DNA of 64,000 nt from an uncultured Sphingopyxis sp. Lineage in GTDB: Bacteria; Pseudomonadota; Alphaproteobacteria; Sphingomonadales; Sphingomonadaceae. Numbering within the stretch: position 1 is the stretch's first letter; each line of letters starts with the position of its first letter. Below the pieces are notes generated by a model, which had not been told where the DNA came from, ran no database searches, and saw only the letters and a program-made list of their open reading frames with translations. The position numbers and the translations under genes were made by a program. The stretch lies in NCBI RefSeq assembly GCF_900078365.1, contig NZ_LT598653.1, forward strand, positions 2,666,001-2,730,000, in the 5' to 3' direction. Positions 8,102 to 16,362 of the stretch are shown here, piece after piece.

Positions 8102-8235
8102 ATCCTCCCTGTGGCGAAGCCATGGGGAGGTGGCAGCGCGAAGCGCTGACGGAGGGGCTCTGATGCAACCGCCCCGCCCCTCCACCATCGCCTGCGGCGA
8201 CGGTCCCCCTCCCCACCGCTTCGCGGCAGGGAGGA
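8102..8235. repeat. Palindromic repeat between the ABC ATPase and permease genes
   Basis: The ends TCCTCCCTGTGGCGAAGCCA and CCGCTTCGCGGCAGGGAGGA are imperfect inverted copies; inside are AGCGCGAAGCGCT and CGCCTGCGGCG hairpins. It differs from the A-C families. It fills almost all of the gap between two genes of one operon, and its right end supplies the GGGAGGA that serves as ribosome-binding site of the permease gene. Confidence 0.75.
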
Positions 8236-8239
8236 TTTA

Positions 8240-10741
8240 GTGCTCCCCCTCGCCTCGCTCTGGCGGATCGCGCGGCGCGACCTCGCGACACGTATCCGGG
8301 GGCTTCGCCTCCTCGCCGTCTGCCTCTTCCTCGGCGTCGCGACGCTCGCGGCGATCGGCAGCCTGACGCGCGGCATCACCTCCGAACTCGAAGTGCGCGG
8401 ACAGACGATCCTTGGCGGCGATATCGAATTCAGCCTGCCGCAACGCGAAGCGACGCCCGAAGAAATGGCGGGCTTCCGCCGCGTCGGCACGCCCTCGGCC
8501 ACCGTGCGCCTGCGCGCGATGGCGAACGATCCCGACGGCGAGGCTTTGCTCTCCGAGCTGAAGGCGGTCGACGGCGCCTATCCGCTCTATGGCACGATGC
8601 GGCTGGAGAGCGGCGCGCGTCGGGGGCCGCCGCCGCCGGGCGCGATCTGGATCGCCAAGGACCTCGCCTCACGCCTCGACCTGAAGGTCGGCAGCCAGGT
8701 GAAGTTCGGCGAAAAGACGTTCCTCATCGACGGCATCATCGCCGAAGAGCCCGACCGGCTGGGCGAAGGCTTCACGCTCGGTCCCGTCGCGATCATCGGC
8801 CTCGCCGACCTGCCCGCGACGCAGCTGATCCAGCCGGGCAGCCTCTATGAAAGCAAATATCGCGTCCGCTTGGCCGAAAGCGCGAACGCGCAAGCGGTCG
8901 GCAAGGCGCTGACCGCCGAATTCCCCGATGCCGGCTGGGACATCGCCGACAGCAGCAACGGCGCGCCCGGCACGCGGCGCTTTATCGAGCGCATGGGGCA
9001 ATTCCTGTCGCTCGTCGGCCTTGCCGCGCTCGTCATCGCGGGGATCGGCGTCGGCAATGGTGTGGCAAGCTATCTCGCCAGCAAGCGGCCCGGCCTCGCA
9101 ACGCTAAAGGTGCTCGGCGCCGACAGCGGCACCGTCGCACGCATCTATGGCCTGCAGATCCTCGCGGTCGCGGCGGTGTCGATTATCGCGGGTCTGATCG
9201 TCGGCGCGCTCGCGCCCGCCGTGATCGGCTGGGTCGCCGGCGATGTGTTGCCGGTCAAACCGGGCATCGCCATCTATCCGCTGCCGCTCGCCGTCAGCGC
9301 CGCCTACGGGCTCCTCATCGCGATCGCGTTCGCCCTGCCCCCGCTCGCCGCGACGCGCCACGTTCCCGCGGCAGGCCTCTATCGCGCAACGGTCAGCGGC
9401 GCGGCGCGGATCGACCGGCGCACGGTGATCGCGGTCGCCGCCGCGCTCGCCGCGATCATCGCGCTTGCGGTCGGCACCGCGCGCGAGCCGCTGTTCGCGC
9501 TCGGCTTCATCGGCGCGGCGATCGGCCTGCTCCTCATCCTCGTCGCGCTCGGCTGGCTGGTGCGCCGCACCGCGAGCCGCCTGCCGCGCCCGAAGCGTCC
9601 GCTCTTCCGCCTCGCACTCGCCAACCTGCACCGTCCCGGCGCCGCGACCGGCGCGCTCGTCGTCGCGCTCGGGCTCGGTCTCACGCTGTTCGTGACGCTC
9701 GCGGCGATCCAGACGAGCATCACCGCCGAAATCCGATCGACCGTGCCGCAGCGCGCGCCAAGCTTCTTCGTGCTCGACGTACCGCGCAGCGACGCCGCGC
9801 GCTTCCGTTCCATGGTGACGGGCGCCGATCCGAAGGCGGGGATCAACATGATCCCGGCGCTGCGCGGCAGCATCACCGAATTTGCCGGCCAGCGCGTCGA
9901 TGAACTCACCGAGCTTCCCGAAGGCGCATGGGTGCTGCGCGGCGACCGCGGGCTGACCTACAGCCCGACCTTGCCCAACGGCAGCGAACTCGTCGGTGGC
10001 GCATGGTGGGCGGCCGATTACAAGGGCCCGCCGCTGGTCAGCGTCGAGCAGGAAGTCGCGACCTCGCTCGGGCTGAAGCTCGGCGACACGCTCTCGGTCA
10101 ATGTGCTGGGGGTCGAGGTGCAGGCGAAGGTCGCGTCCTTCCGCACCGTCAACTGGGACAATTTCGGCCTCAACTATGTCCTCGTCTTCTCGCCCGGCAC
10201 TTTCGACGCGGCGCCGCACAATATGGTCGCGACGGTCGCGGTCGGCCCCGAGGCCGAGACCGCCCTGGCGCGCAGCATCCCGCGCGCCTTTCCCTCGGCC
10301 TCGCTGATCGCGGTGCGCGACGTGGTGAGCCAGGTCACCACTCTCCTCACCCAGATGAGCCAGGCGATCGCCGCTGCGGCGAGCATAGCGATCCTCGCCG
10401 GCATCGCGGTGCTGATCGGCGCGATCGCCGCGAGCCGCGAGCGGCGCGTCTACGACAGCGTGATCCTCAAGCTGCTCGGCGCGACGCGCGGCCAGATATT
10501 GGGCGCGCAGGGCGTGGAATATGCGGTGCTCGCGGCGATCCTCGCGCTGCTCGCGCTCGGTCTCGGTCTCGCCGGCGCCTGGTATGTCGTGACGCAATTG
10601 TTCGACTTCGCCTTCGCGCCCGATCCGCTGATCGTCGCCCTGACCCTGCTCGGCGGCGCCGGCCTGTCCTTCCTGATCGGGATCGCGGGCAGCTGGCCTT
10701 TGCTCTCGGCGAAACCGGCGCAGGCGCTGCGCAACCTTTAG
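8240..10741 (+). CDS. ABC transporter permease with two FtsX domains (YbbP-like)
   Basis: 833 residues, matching the YbbP type of ABC permease. A first membrane helix near residue 25 is followed by a large periplasmic region, an FtsX core at about 255-370, further helices at about 390-440 and 470-490, a second periplasmic region, and a second FtsX core at about 705-833 (KLLGATRGQILGAQG is the typical cytoplasmic loop). The GTG at 8240 is preceded by GGGAGGA. It works with the ATPase at 7384. The stop overlaps that of the convergent TauE-type gene. Confidence 0.92.
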   Translation: MLPLASLWRIARRDLATRIRGLRLLAVCLFLGVATLAAIGSLTRGITSELEVRGQTILGGDIEFSLPQREATPEEMAGFRRVGTPSATVRLRAMANDPDGEALLSELKAVDGAYPLYGTMRLESGARRGPPPPGAIWIAKDLASRLDLKVGSQVKFGEKTFLIDGIIAEEPDRLGEGFTLGPVAIIGLADLPATQLIQPGSLYESKYRVRLAESANAQAVGKALTAEFPDAGWDIADSSNGAPGTRRFIERMGQFLSLVGLAALVIAGIGVGNGVASYLASKRPGLATLKVLGADSGTVARIYGLQILAVAAVSIIAGLIVGALAPAVIGWVAGDVLPVKPGIAIYPLPLAVSAAYGLLIAIAFALPPLAATRHVPAAGLYRATVSGAARIDRRTVIAVAAALAAIIALAVGTAREPLFALGFIGAAIGLLLILVALGWLVRRTASRLPRPKRPLFRLALANLHRPGAATGALVVALGLGLTLFVTLAAIQTSITAEIRSTVPQRAPSFFVLDVPRSDAARFRSMVTGADPKAGINMIPALRGSITEFAGQRVDELTELPEGAWVLRGDRGLTYSPTLPNGSELVGGAWWAADYKGPPLVSVEQEVATSLGLKLGDTLSVNVLGVEVQAKVASFRTVNWDNFGLNYVLVFSPGTFDAAPHNMVATVAVGPEAETALARSIPRAFPSASLIAVRDVVSQVTTLLTQMSQAIAAAASIAILAGIAVLIGAIAASRERRVYDSVILKLLGATRGQILGAQGVEYAVLAAILALLALGLGLAGAWYVVTQLFDFAFAPDPLIVALTLLGGAGLSFLIGIAGSWPLLSAKPAQALRNL

Positions 10742-11499
10742 TTGAGAATCCGCACCACCGCCGAAATCGCGGCAAGGCCCAGCACGACGGCAACCATCGC
10801 CTGCCAGACGTGCGGCGGCACGCTGCCGAAATGGCGCCCGCCGAAGCGGTTTCCGAGCCACATCGGCGCGAAGAGCAGCAGCGCGAGCAGGAACAGCCGC
10901 TGCGTTGCGATTCCGACCCACAACGCCGCCGCGGTACCGGCGATGGCGGTGAGAAAGAAGATCAGCAGCATCGATGCGCGCGCGGTCTTCGGATCGAGGC
11001 GGCGGCGCAGATAGAAGGGCACCACCGGCGGTCCTGGCATCGCGGCGAAACCGGTGAGAACGCCCGAAGCGACCCCGGTGCCGATCACCGCGGCGCGGCC
11101 CGGCTTGTGTCCCTCGGGCTGCTTGGGGAGCAGCACGGCGACGAACGCGCCCACCGCGACCACGGTGATCAGCAGCCGCGCGACGTCGGGCCGCGTCACG
11201 TCGAGCACCGCCATGCCGCCTTCGGTCGTCACCATCGCGATCAGCCCGATCGGCAGCGCCGTCGCGCGGTCGGCATCGGCGTGGATCAGCCCCAGCCCGA
11301 CCGGCCCGATCAGCAATTGCAGCAAGATGCCGAGCACCACCGCCTGCGCCGGCGGAATGATGAGGCCGAGCAGCGGCACGAGGATGATCGCCATGCCGAA
11401 CCCCGTCAGCCCACGCACATAGGCGGCGCCGAAGGTCATGGCTGCCGCCCCGGCGAGCGTCAGCGGGGCGACGCCGACGAGGTGCTGTATATCGGTCAT
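10738..11499 (-). CDS. TauE/SafE-family (TSUP) membrane permease
   Basis: 253 residues, almost wholly hydrophobic, with about eight membrane segments. It has the TSUP features: an early GLTGFGMAIILVPLL and a second-half repeat AAMPGPPVVPFYL. Members export sulfite, sulfoacetate or related organic anions; this substrate is not evident. It is the last gene of a minus-strand operon with thrS and the phosphoesterase; its ATG overlaps the preceding stop (ATGA). Its own stop overlaps the convergent permease stop. Confidence 0.88.
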   Translation of the reverse strand: MTDIQHLVGVAPLTLAGAAAMTFGAAYVRGLTGFGMAIILVPLLGLIIPPAQAVVLGILLQLLIGPVGLGLIHADADRATALPIGLIAMVTTEGGMAVLDVTRPDVARLLITVVAVGAFVAVLLPKQPEGHKPGRAAVIGTGVASGVLTGFAAMPGPPVVPFYLRRRLDPKTARASMLLIFFLTAIAGTAAALWVGIATQRLFLLALLLFAPMWLGNRFGGRHFGSVPPHVWQAMVAVVLGLAAISAVVRILN

Positions 11500-12362
11500 G
11501 GGCGCGGGCCTTTCGGTTTCAGCGTGATCAACCACGCGTCGGGCGGCGTGAGGTAACGAAGCGGCAGGAGGCTGGTCCCGAGCCCCGCGCCGACAAAGAC
11601 GCGCTGGCCCTCGTCGTCGATCGCACCACAAGCGAAGCGGTCGCCATAGCGCGAGACATAGGTCAGTGCGCCGATGAACGGGAAACGGATCTGACCGCAA
11701 TGCGTATGCCCCGCGAAGACCGCGGCGACGGATCGCGGGAGTTCGGGCACGATGTCCGGACTGTGCGTGAGCAGCAGCGGGACGCCCGGCCCCAGCCGGT
11801 CCATCGCGGCGAAGGTCGCCGGCACATCATCGTGCCCCGAATAATCGTCGTCGACCCCGCCGACGACAAGCGGGCCGAGCTTTACCGCTTCATTCTGCAG
11901 CACCCGGATGCCGCGCTTTTCGAGTTCGCCGCGCAGCGCGTCGGGCCGGAACCAGTGATCGTGATTGCCCGGCGCGACGACGACGCCGAGCCGCGCCTTC
12001 AGCTCGCCGAGCGGCGCCACGATCTCGGCAGGCGAATAGATATGCGTCGCGCCGCGCTTTTCGCTGACGAGATCGCCCGCGATCAGCACGAGGTCGGGCT
12101 TCAGGCGATTAAGGTCGGCCACGATCCGCACGAGCCGTTCGGGCGGCATATCGGGTCCCGCGACGTGGATGTCCGACAGCAGCAGCAATTTAAGAGCGGG
12201 CTGCTCCATGGGCAGGCCTGCGACGCCCAGCGTCGCGGTCCGGATCACCGGATCGCGCGTCGCGTTCCAATAGCCTTTGGCGAGAAGCCCCGCGCCGACG
12301 AGCGCCAGCAACAAGAGCCAGCGCAGCCGGCGGCGCGGGCGACGCTTCTCCTCCCCGCTCAA
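11496..12362 (-). CDS. Membrane-anchored metallophosphoesterase (YkuE/UPF0073-like)
   Basis: 288 residues. An Arg-rich start and one membrane segment (WLLLLALVGAGLLAKGYW, about residues 15-32) precede a calcineurin-like domain with all metal motifs: LLSDIHVAG (DxH), LIAGDLVSE (GD), APGNHDHW (GNHD), LTHSPDI and AGHTHCGQIRFP. It probably dephosphorylates a lipid-linked or nucleotide substrate at the membrane. The start is a TTG overlapping the thrS stop (TTGA), which implies translational coupling; no better start is seen downstream before the membrane helix. Confidence 0.88.
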   Translation of the reverse strand: MSGEEKRRPRRRLRWLLLLALVGAGLLAKGYWNATRDPVIRTATLGVAGLPMEQPALKLLLLSDIHVAGPDMPPERLVRIVADLNRLKPDLVLIAGDLVSEKRGATHIYSPAEIVAPLGELKARLGVVVAPGNHDHWFRPDALRGELEKRGIRVLQNEAVKLGPLVVGGVDDDYSGHDDVPATFAAMDRLGPGVPLLLTHSPDIVPELPRSVAAVFAGHTHCGQIRFPFIGALTYVSRYGDRFACGAIDDEGQRVFVGAGLGTSLLPLRYLTPPDAWLITLKPKGPRP

Positions 12363-14362
12363 TCGCGCAGGTCCGGCGGCGTCGCCTCACCCTTCAGCAT
12401 CGCGATCGCGTCGGCGAGCGGCATGATGCGCTGGCCGTCCTGTCCGAGCGTGCGGATCGCGACGCTGCCTTCCTCGGCCTCGCGCTTGCCGACGACGAGC
12501 AGATAGGGGACTTTGGCGAGGCTGTGTTCGCGCACCTTGTAGTTGATCTTCTCGTTCCTGAGGTCGCTTTCGGCGCGGATGCCCGCCGCGGTGAGCTGCG
12601 CCACGGCATCCTTGGCATAATCGTCGGCGTCCGAAACGATCGTCGCGACCACCGCCTGCACCGGCGCGAGCCAGACCGGGAAGCGGCCGGCGAAATGCTC
12701 GATCAATATGCCGATGAAACGCTCATAGGTGCCGAGGATCGCGCGATGAAGCATCACCGGGCGGTGGCGCTCGCCATCCTCGCCGATATAGCTCGCGTCG
12801 AGGCGCTCGGGCAGCACGCGGTCGGACTGGATCGTCCCGCACTGCCACGTCCGGCCGATCGCGTCGGTCAGATGAAATTCGAGCTTGGGCGCATAGAAGG
12901 CGCCCTCGCCCGGCAATTCTTCCCAGCCATATTCCTCGGTCGCCATGCCGGCGCGGACGACGGCTTCGCGCAGCTCGGCCTCGGCCTTGTCCCACATTTC
13001 GTCGGTGCCGAACCGTTTTTCGGGGCGCAACGCGAGCTTCACCGCATAATTCTCGAAACCGAGCTCTCTGTAGACGCGGTCGAGCAGCGCGCAGAAATCG
13101 CGCACCTCGTCGACGATCTGGTCCTCGCGGCAGAAGATATGGCCGTCGTCCTGCGTGAACTGGCGCACGCGCATGATGCCGTGGAGCGCGCCATGCGGCT
13201 CGTTGCGGTGGCAGCAGCCCATTTCGGCCATGCGCAGCGGCAGGTCGCGATAGCTCTTCATGCCCTGGCGGAAGATCAGGACATGCGCCGGGCAATTCAT
13301 CGGCTTCAGCGCCATCCATTCGGCGGCATCCGAGACGATCGGGCCGTCGTCCTCGATATTCGGCACCTCGTCGGGGATGACGAACATATTCTCGCGATAT
13401 TTGCCCCAATGACCCGACTGTTCCCACTGGCGCGCGTCCATCACCTGCGGCGTCTTGACCTCCTGATAGGCGGCGCCGTCGATCGCGCGGCGCATATAGG
13501 CCTCGAGCTCGCGATAGATGCGATAACCCTTGGGGTGCCAGAAAACGCTGCCATGCGCTTCCTCCTGCAGGTGGAACAGGTCCATCTCGCGCCCGATCTT
13601 GCGATGGTCGCGCTTCGCGGCCTCCTCGAGCCGCACGAGATGCTCGGCGAGCTGCTTCTTGTTGAGCCAGCCGGTGCCGTAGATGCGCGAAAGCTGCGCA
13701 TTCTTCTGGTCGCCGCGCCAATAGGCGCCCGACACGCGCGTCAGCTTGAACGCCGCCGGATCGAGCTTGCCGGTCGAGGCGAGATGCGGACCGCGGCACA
13801 TGTCCATCCAACCGTCACCCGAGCGATAGACGGTGAGTTCCTCGCCCTCGGGCAGTTCGGCCGCCCATTCGGCCTTGAAGGTCTCGCCATCGGCCTGCCA
13901 TTTGGCGATCAGCCGGTCGCGCTCCCACACTTCCCTCGTGAGGGGAAGGTCGGCGGCGATGATCTTGCGCATCTCCTCCTCGATCAGCGGCAGTTCGTCG
14001 TCGCGGAACGGGCCATGCTCGGCGGTCGGCGCGAAGTCGTAATAGAAGCCGTCGTTCGTCGAGGGACCGAAGGTGATCTGCGTGCCCGGAAACAGATTCT
14101 GTACCGCTTCGGCGAGGACGTGCGCATAATCGTGGCGCACGAGTTCAAGCGCATCGGCCTCGTCGCGGCTCGTCACCAGCGCGAGGTTCGTATCCTCCTC
14201 CAGCGGACGCATGATGTCGCGCAGTTCGCCGTCGATCTTCGCGGCAAGCGCGGCCTTCGCAAGGCCGGGTCCGATGTCGGCCGCGATCTGCGCCGGGGTC
14301 GTCCCGCGCACGACTTCACGGGCAGAGCCATCGGGAAGGGTGACACGGATCATCTGGGACAT
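12359..14362 (-). CDS. thrS: Threonine-tRNA ligase
   Basis: 667 residues, full length. TGS domain at the N-terminus (MIRVTLPDGSAREV), the second additional domain with RHDYAHVLAEAV (the editing-site HxxxH), and the class II catalytic core with MALKPMNCPAHVLIF, whose Cys is a zinc ligand, and RMAEMGCCHRNEPHG and MRVRQFTQDDGHIFC. The C-terminal anticodon-binding domain holds SDADDYAKDA and YLLVVGKREAEEG. It charges tRNA-Thr. The start MSQMIRV is typical; 36 residues of open frame upstream run over the palindrome at 14452 and are unlikely to be translated. First gene of the operon with the phosphoesterase and TSUP permease. Confidence 0.97.
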   Translation of the reverse strand: MSQMIRVTLPDGSAREVVRGTTPAQIAADIGPGLAKAALAAKIDGELRDIMRPLEEDTNLALVTSRDEADALELVRHDYAHVLAEAVQNLFPGTQITFGPSTNDGFYYDFAPTAEHGPFRDDELPLIEEEMRKIIAADLPLTREVWERDRLIAKWQADGETFKAEWAAELPEGEELTVYRSGDGWMDMCRGPHLASTGKLDPAAFKLTRVSGAYWRGDQKNAQLSRIYGTGWLNKKQLAEHLVRLEEAAKRDHRKIGREMDLFHLQEEAHGSVFWHPKGYRIYRELEAYMRRAIDGAAYQEVKTPQVMDARQWEQSGHWGKYRENMFVIPDEVPNIEDDGPIVSDAAEWMALKPMNCPAHVLIFRQGMKSYRDLPLRMAEMGCCHRNEPHGALHGIMRVRQFTQDDGHIFCREDQIVDEVRDFCALLDRVYRELGFENYAVKLALRPEKRFGTDEMWDKAEAELREAVVRAGMATEEYGWEELPGEGAFYAPKLEFHLTDAIGRTWQCGTIQSDRVLPERLDASYIGEDGERHRPVMLHRAILGTYERFIGILIEHFAGRFPVWLAPVQAVVATIVSDADDYAKDAVAQLTAAGIRAESDLRNEKINYKVREHSLAKVPYLLVVGKREAEEGSVAIRTLGQDGQRIMPLADAIAMLKGEATPPDLRD

Positions 14363-14451
14363 CGAAAAATCGGCCTTTCTGCGCAAAATTGCCGGGCTCC
14401 TTTGCCAGCATGCGATAGGGGCGGCAAGGGGCGGATTCACGACAGGGCTTG

Positions 14452-14472
14452 TAATGATACAATGTATCATTA
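14452..14472. promoter_or_regulatory. Perfect 10-bp palindrome, candidate Zur-type operator
   Basis: TAATGATACA and its exact reverse complement TGTATCATTA flank a central A. It lies 90 bases upstream of the thrS start and 36 bases upstream of the preferred MerC start. The spacing and the AATG...TA-n-TA...CATT skeleton resemble alphaproteobacterial Zur boxes, but the match is from memory and the sequence is not identical. The perfect symmetry makes a binding site for some dimeric regulator likely. Confidence 0.6.
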
Positions 14473-14508
14473 TCTGGCATGGCGAACTCCTCCTGCGAAA
14501 GAAGCTCC

Positions 14509-14931
14509 ATGTGCCTCCCCGCCGCGCGCCCGCGCCTTGCCGACCTGACGGGGCTTGTCCTCTCGTTCACCTGCCTGATCCATTGCCTCGCGCTGCCGCT
14601 GATCCTCCTGCTCGCGCCCGCGCTCAGCCGCTGGATCGCCTTGCCCGAGGGCGTCCATGCGGCGATCCTGCTGCTGGCCCTTCCCGCGGCGGTGATCGCG
14701 ATGAAGGGCGGATGGCGGCGGCATCGGCGGACGATGCCCGCGATATGCGCGGCCGCGGGGCTCGGGCTGCTCGCGCTCGGCCTGTCGGCGCATGAGGGGT
14801 GGATCGCCGTCACCGATCCCGAGGCGGCCGACCGTCTCCTGACCTCGGCCGGGGCGCTGACTCTTGCCGCGGCGCATCTGGCGAACTGGCGCTGGCGTCA
14901 CCGCGCCCGCGAGCATAGACTGCGCCCATGA
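14509..14931 (+). CDS. MerC-domain membrane protein
   Basis: 140 residues with four hydrophobic segments. The first contains LSFTCLIHCLALPLILL, where the Cys-x3-Cys pattern followed by a helix is typical of MerC, a mercuric or metal-ion transporter. In many alphaproteobacteria such proteins are found near zinc-uptake regulators rather than mer operons. The ATG at 14509 has GAAAGAAG upstream; an ATG at 14479 would leave almost no leader beyond the palindrome. The gene overlaps the following VOC gene (ATGA), so both probably share the operator at 14452. Confidence 0.8.
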   Translation: MCLPAARPRLADLTGLVLSFTCLIHCLALPLILLLAPALSRWIALPEGVHAAILLLALPAAVIAMKGGWRRHRRTMPAICAAAGLGLLALGLSAHEGWIAVTDPEAADRLLTSAGALTLAAAHLANWRWRHRAREHRLRP

Positions 14932-15305
14932 CCGACATTCCATCGCACCATATCGCCGCGATCCTGCCGTGCAGCGATCTCGATGCCAGCACCGCCTTCT
15001 ATGAAAGGCTCGGCCTGTCGGTCGTCAGCGACCATGGCAGCTATCGCCTGCTCGAAGACGGCAAGGGCTGGCAGCTCCACCTGACCAACGAAGCGCGGCC
15101 GACGTGGCCCGAACGCGACCAGAATCCGTTCGGCCTCTATCTCTACAGCGCCGATGTCGACGCGCTCGCCGCCGCGGCCGGGGATGCGATATTGGGACCG
15201 GTCAAGGCGCCGGCGCACAAGCCATGGGGCATGTATGAATTCGCGCTTTCCGATCCCGACGAAACGCTGGTGCGCATCGGCTGGCCCAGCCGCCTGATCG
15301 GCTGA
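14928..15305 (+). CDS. VOC-superfamily protein (glyoxalase/bleomycin-resistance type)
   Basis: 125 residues, one VOC domain. It starts with HHIAAILPCSDLDASTAFYERLGL, has WQLHLTNE in the middle and ends in MYEFALSDPDETLVRIGWP, the usual beta-alpha-beta-beta-beta repeats with His and Glu as possible metal ligands. Bleomycin-resistance-type members bind small toxic molecules without catalysis; others are dioxygenases or lyases. It overlaps the MerC gene by ATGA and is likely co-transcribed with it. The function is not determined. Confidence 0.82.
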   Translation: MTDIPSHHIAAILPCSDLDASTAFYERLGLSVVSDHGSYRLLEDGKGWQLHLTNEARPTWPERDQNPFGLYLYSADVDALAAAAGDAILGPVKAPAHKPWGMYEFALSDPDETLVRIGWPSRLIG

Positions 15306-15327
15306 CGCATCCTCCCGAACAGCAACC

Positions 15328-15386
15328 TTGTCACTTTGTCAATGTTGCTTGACAATCTATACAGTTGATGTAAAGCGACCTTGTCA
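15328..15386 (+). promoter_or_regulatory. Promoter with clustered TTGTCA sites, candidate autoregulatory operator
   Basis: TTGTCAA (15336-15342) and TTGACAA (15349-15355) form an inverted repeat with a 6-base spacer. Further TTGTCA copies lie at 15328-15333 and 15381-15386. TTGACA (15349-15354) is also a perfect -35 box; a -10 is less clear in the following bases. The region precedes a membrane protein gene and a 64-residue XRE regulator, a layout typical of self-repressing pairs. Confidence 0.55.
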
Positions 15387-15407
15387 TATCCAAGGGAGGT
15401 CGCTCAA

Positions 15408-15830
15408 ATGTTCGCCTATAAAAGCCCCGCCATTCGCCGCTACACGATCCGCCTGGCGATATTGATGAGCCTGTATCTGGTCATCCTGTTCATCGCGGTC
15501 CGCACCTTCCGCCATGGCGACATCGCGGGACTCCCCGCCTATGCTCTCGCCATCGCGCCCGCGCTGCCGATCATTGGCGTCTTCTGGGCGGTCATGCGGC
15601 TGCTCGTCGAAGAGCCCGACGAATTTCTCCGCATGCTGCAGGTGCGCCAGTGCCTGTTCGCGACCGGCTTCTGCCTGACGGTGATGACCGTCTGGGAATT
15701 TCTGCAGAATTTCGAGTTGGCGGCGCCGGGAAATGGCGGCTTCGGCGCCGCCTTCTTCTGGTTCGTCGGCCTGGGGCTCGGCGCGGCCTATAACCGGATC
15801 ACTCTCGGCGCGGCCGGCGTCTGCGCGTGA
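15408..15830 (+). CDS. Four-helix membrane protein paired with an XRE regulator
   Basis: 140 residues with four predicted membrane segments (about residues 15-35, 45-65, 80-100 and 112-130). Not recognised as a named family. The strong AAGGGAGG at 15392-15399 fixes the ATG. The stop codon overlaps the GTG of the small XRE-family regulator downstream (GTGA), an arrangement repeated in many Proteobacteria where an unknown membrane protein is coupled to a YozG-like HTH protein. Its role is unknown; it may sense or transmit an envelope signal to the regulator. Confidence 0.75.
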   Translation: MFAYKSPAIRRYTIRLAILMSLYLVILFIAVRTFRHGDIAGLPAYALAIAPALPIIGVFWAVMRLLVEEPDEFLRMLQVRQCLFATGFCLTVMTVWEFLQNFELAAPGNGGFGAAFFWFVGLGLGAAYNRITLGAAGVCA

Positions 15831-16021
15831 GGAATCGCCTCAAGGTTCTGCGCGCCGAGCGCGACTGGAGCCAGGGCGACCTCGCCGAGCGGCTCGAGGT
15901 ATCGCGCCAGTCGGTCAATGCGATCGAAACGGGAAAATATGATCCGTCCTTGCCGCTCGCCTTTCGCATTTCGGATGTCTTCGGCCTGCCGATCGAGGCA
16001 ATATTTCTGCGCGAGCGATAA
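15827..16021 (+). CDS. Short XRE/Cro-type HTH regulator (YozG-like)
   Basis: 64 residues, nearly all of it one helix-turn-helix domain: LKVLRAERDWSQGDLAERL, then VSRQSVNAIETGKYDPS and FRISDVFGLPIEAIF. This is the standard length and pattern of the small regulators that accompany a membrane protein. The GTG start overlaps the stop of the upstream gene. It probably binds the TTGTCA cluster upstream of the pair and represses its own expression, which is inference. Confidence 0.9.
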   Translation: MRNRLKVLRAERDWSQGDLAERLEVSRQSVNAIETGKYDPSLPLAFRISDVFGLPIEAIFLRER

Positions 16022-16102
16022 TCGGGCGAACCGGCGCGCCGCCCTTGCGGCCCTCCCCGTCCCCCGCTAGGGCGGCGGGCAGCCGGAAAGGAACCGCCCG
16101 CC

Positions 16103-16357
16103 ATGTTCAAGCGCCTGTTCGTCGACCATCCGAAGAGCGTCGATGAAAATTACATCGAACATTTCGGTGTCGCGTCGAAATTCGGGGTGACGATGATCTA
16201 TGGCGGGCTGTGCGCGCTCGTCCATGCCGTGGTCCCCGGCTGGTGCATCACCACGGGCAGCGACACGATCCAGCGGCTCAACCGGATCATGGTCGAACAG
16301 CGCCGCGCCAAGGGACAGGCGGTGACCCAGCTCAGCACGGTCGACTGGGTCATCTGA
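16103..16357 (+). CDS. Small conserved protein, DUF6356-like
   Basis: 84 residues. It begins MFKRLFVDHPKSVDENYIEH, has a hydrophobic stretch GVTMIYGGLCALVHAVVPGW and ends in TQLSTVDWVI. I recall this pattern as a small family of unknown function (DUF6356) in sphingomonads, but cannot confirm it. AAAGGAA stands before the ATG. It lies 5 bases upstream of the alpha/beta hydrolase start and is likely co-transcribed with it. It may associate with the membrane through the central segment. Confidence 0.7.
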   Translation: MFKRLFVDHPKSVDENYIEHFGVASKFGVTMIYGGLCALVHAVVPGWCITTGSDTIQRLNRIMVEQRRAKGQAVTQLSTVDWVI

Positions 16358-16362
16358 TCCCG

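Noticed and set aside
9104..10921. A 605-codon open frame on the minus strand opposite the FtsX-type permease
   Set aside because: The composition is dominated by Arg, Ala, Asp and Glu as in other shadow frames, and the sense strand encodes a clear permease.
12524..14548. A 674-codon open frame on the plus strand opposite thrS
   Set aside because: thrS on the minus strand is unambiguous; the antisense product has no recognisable domain.
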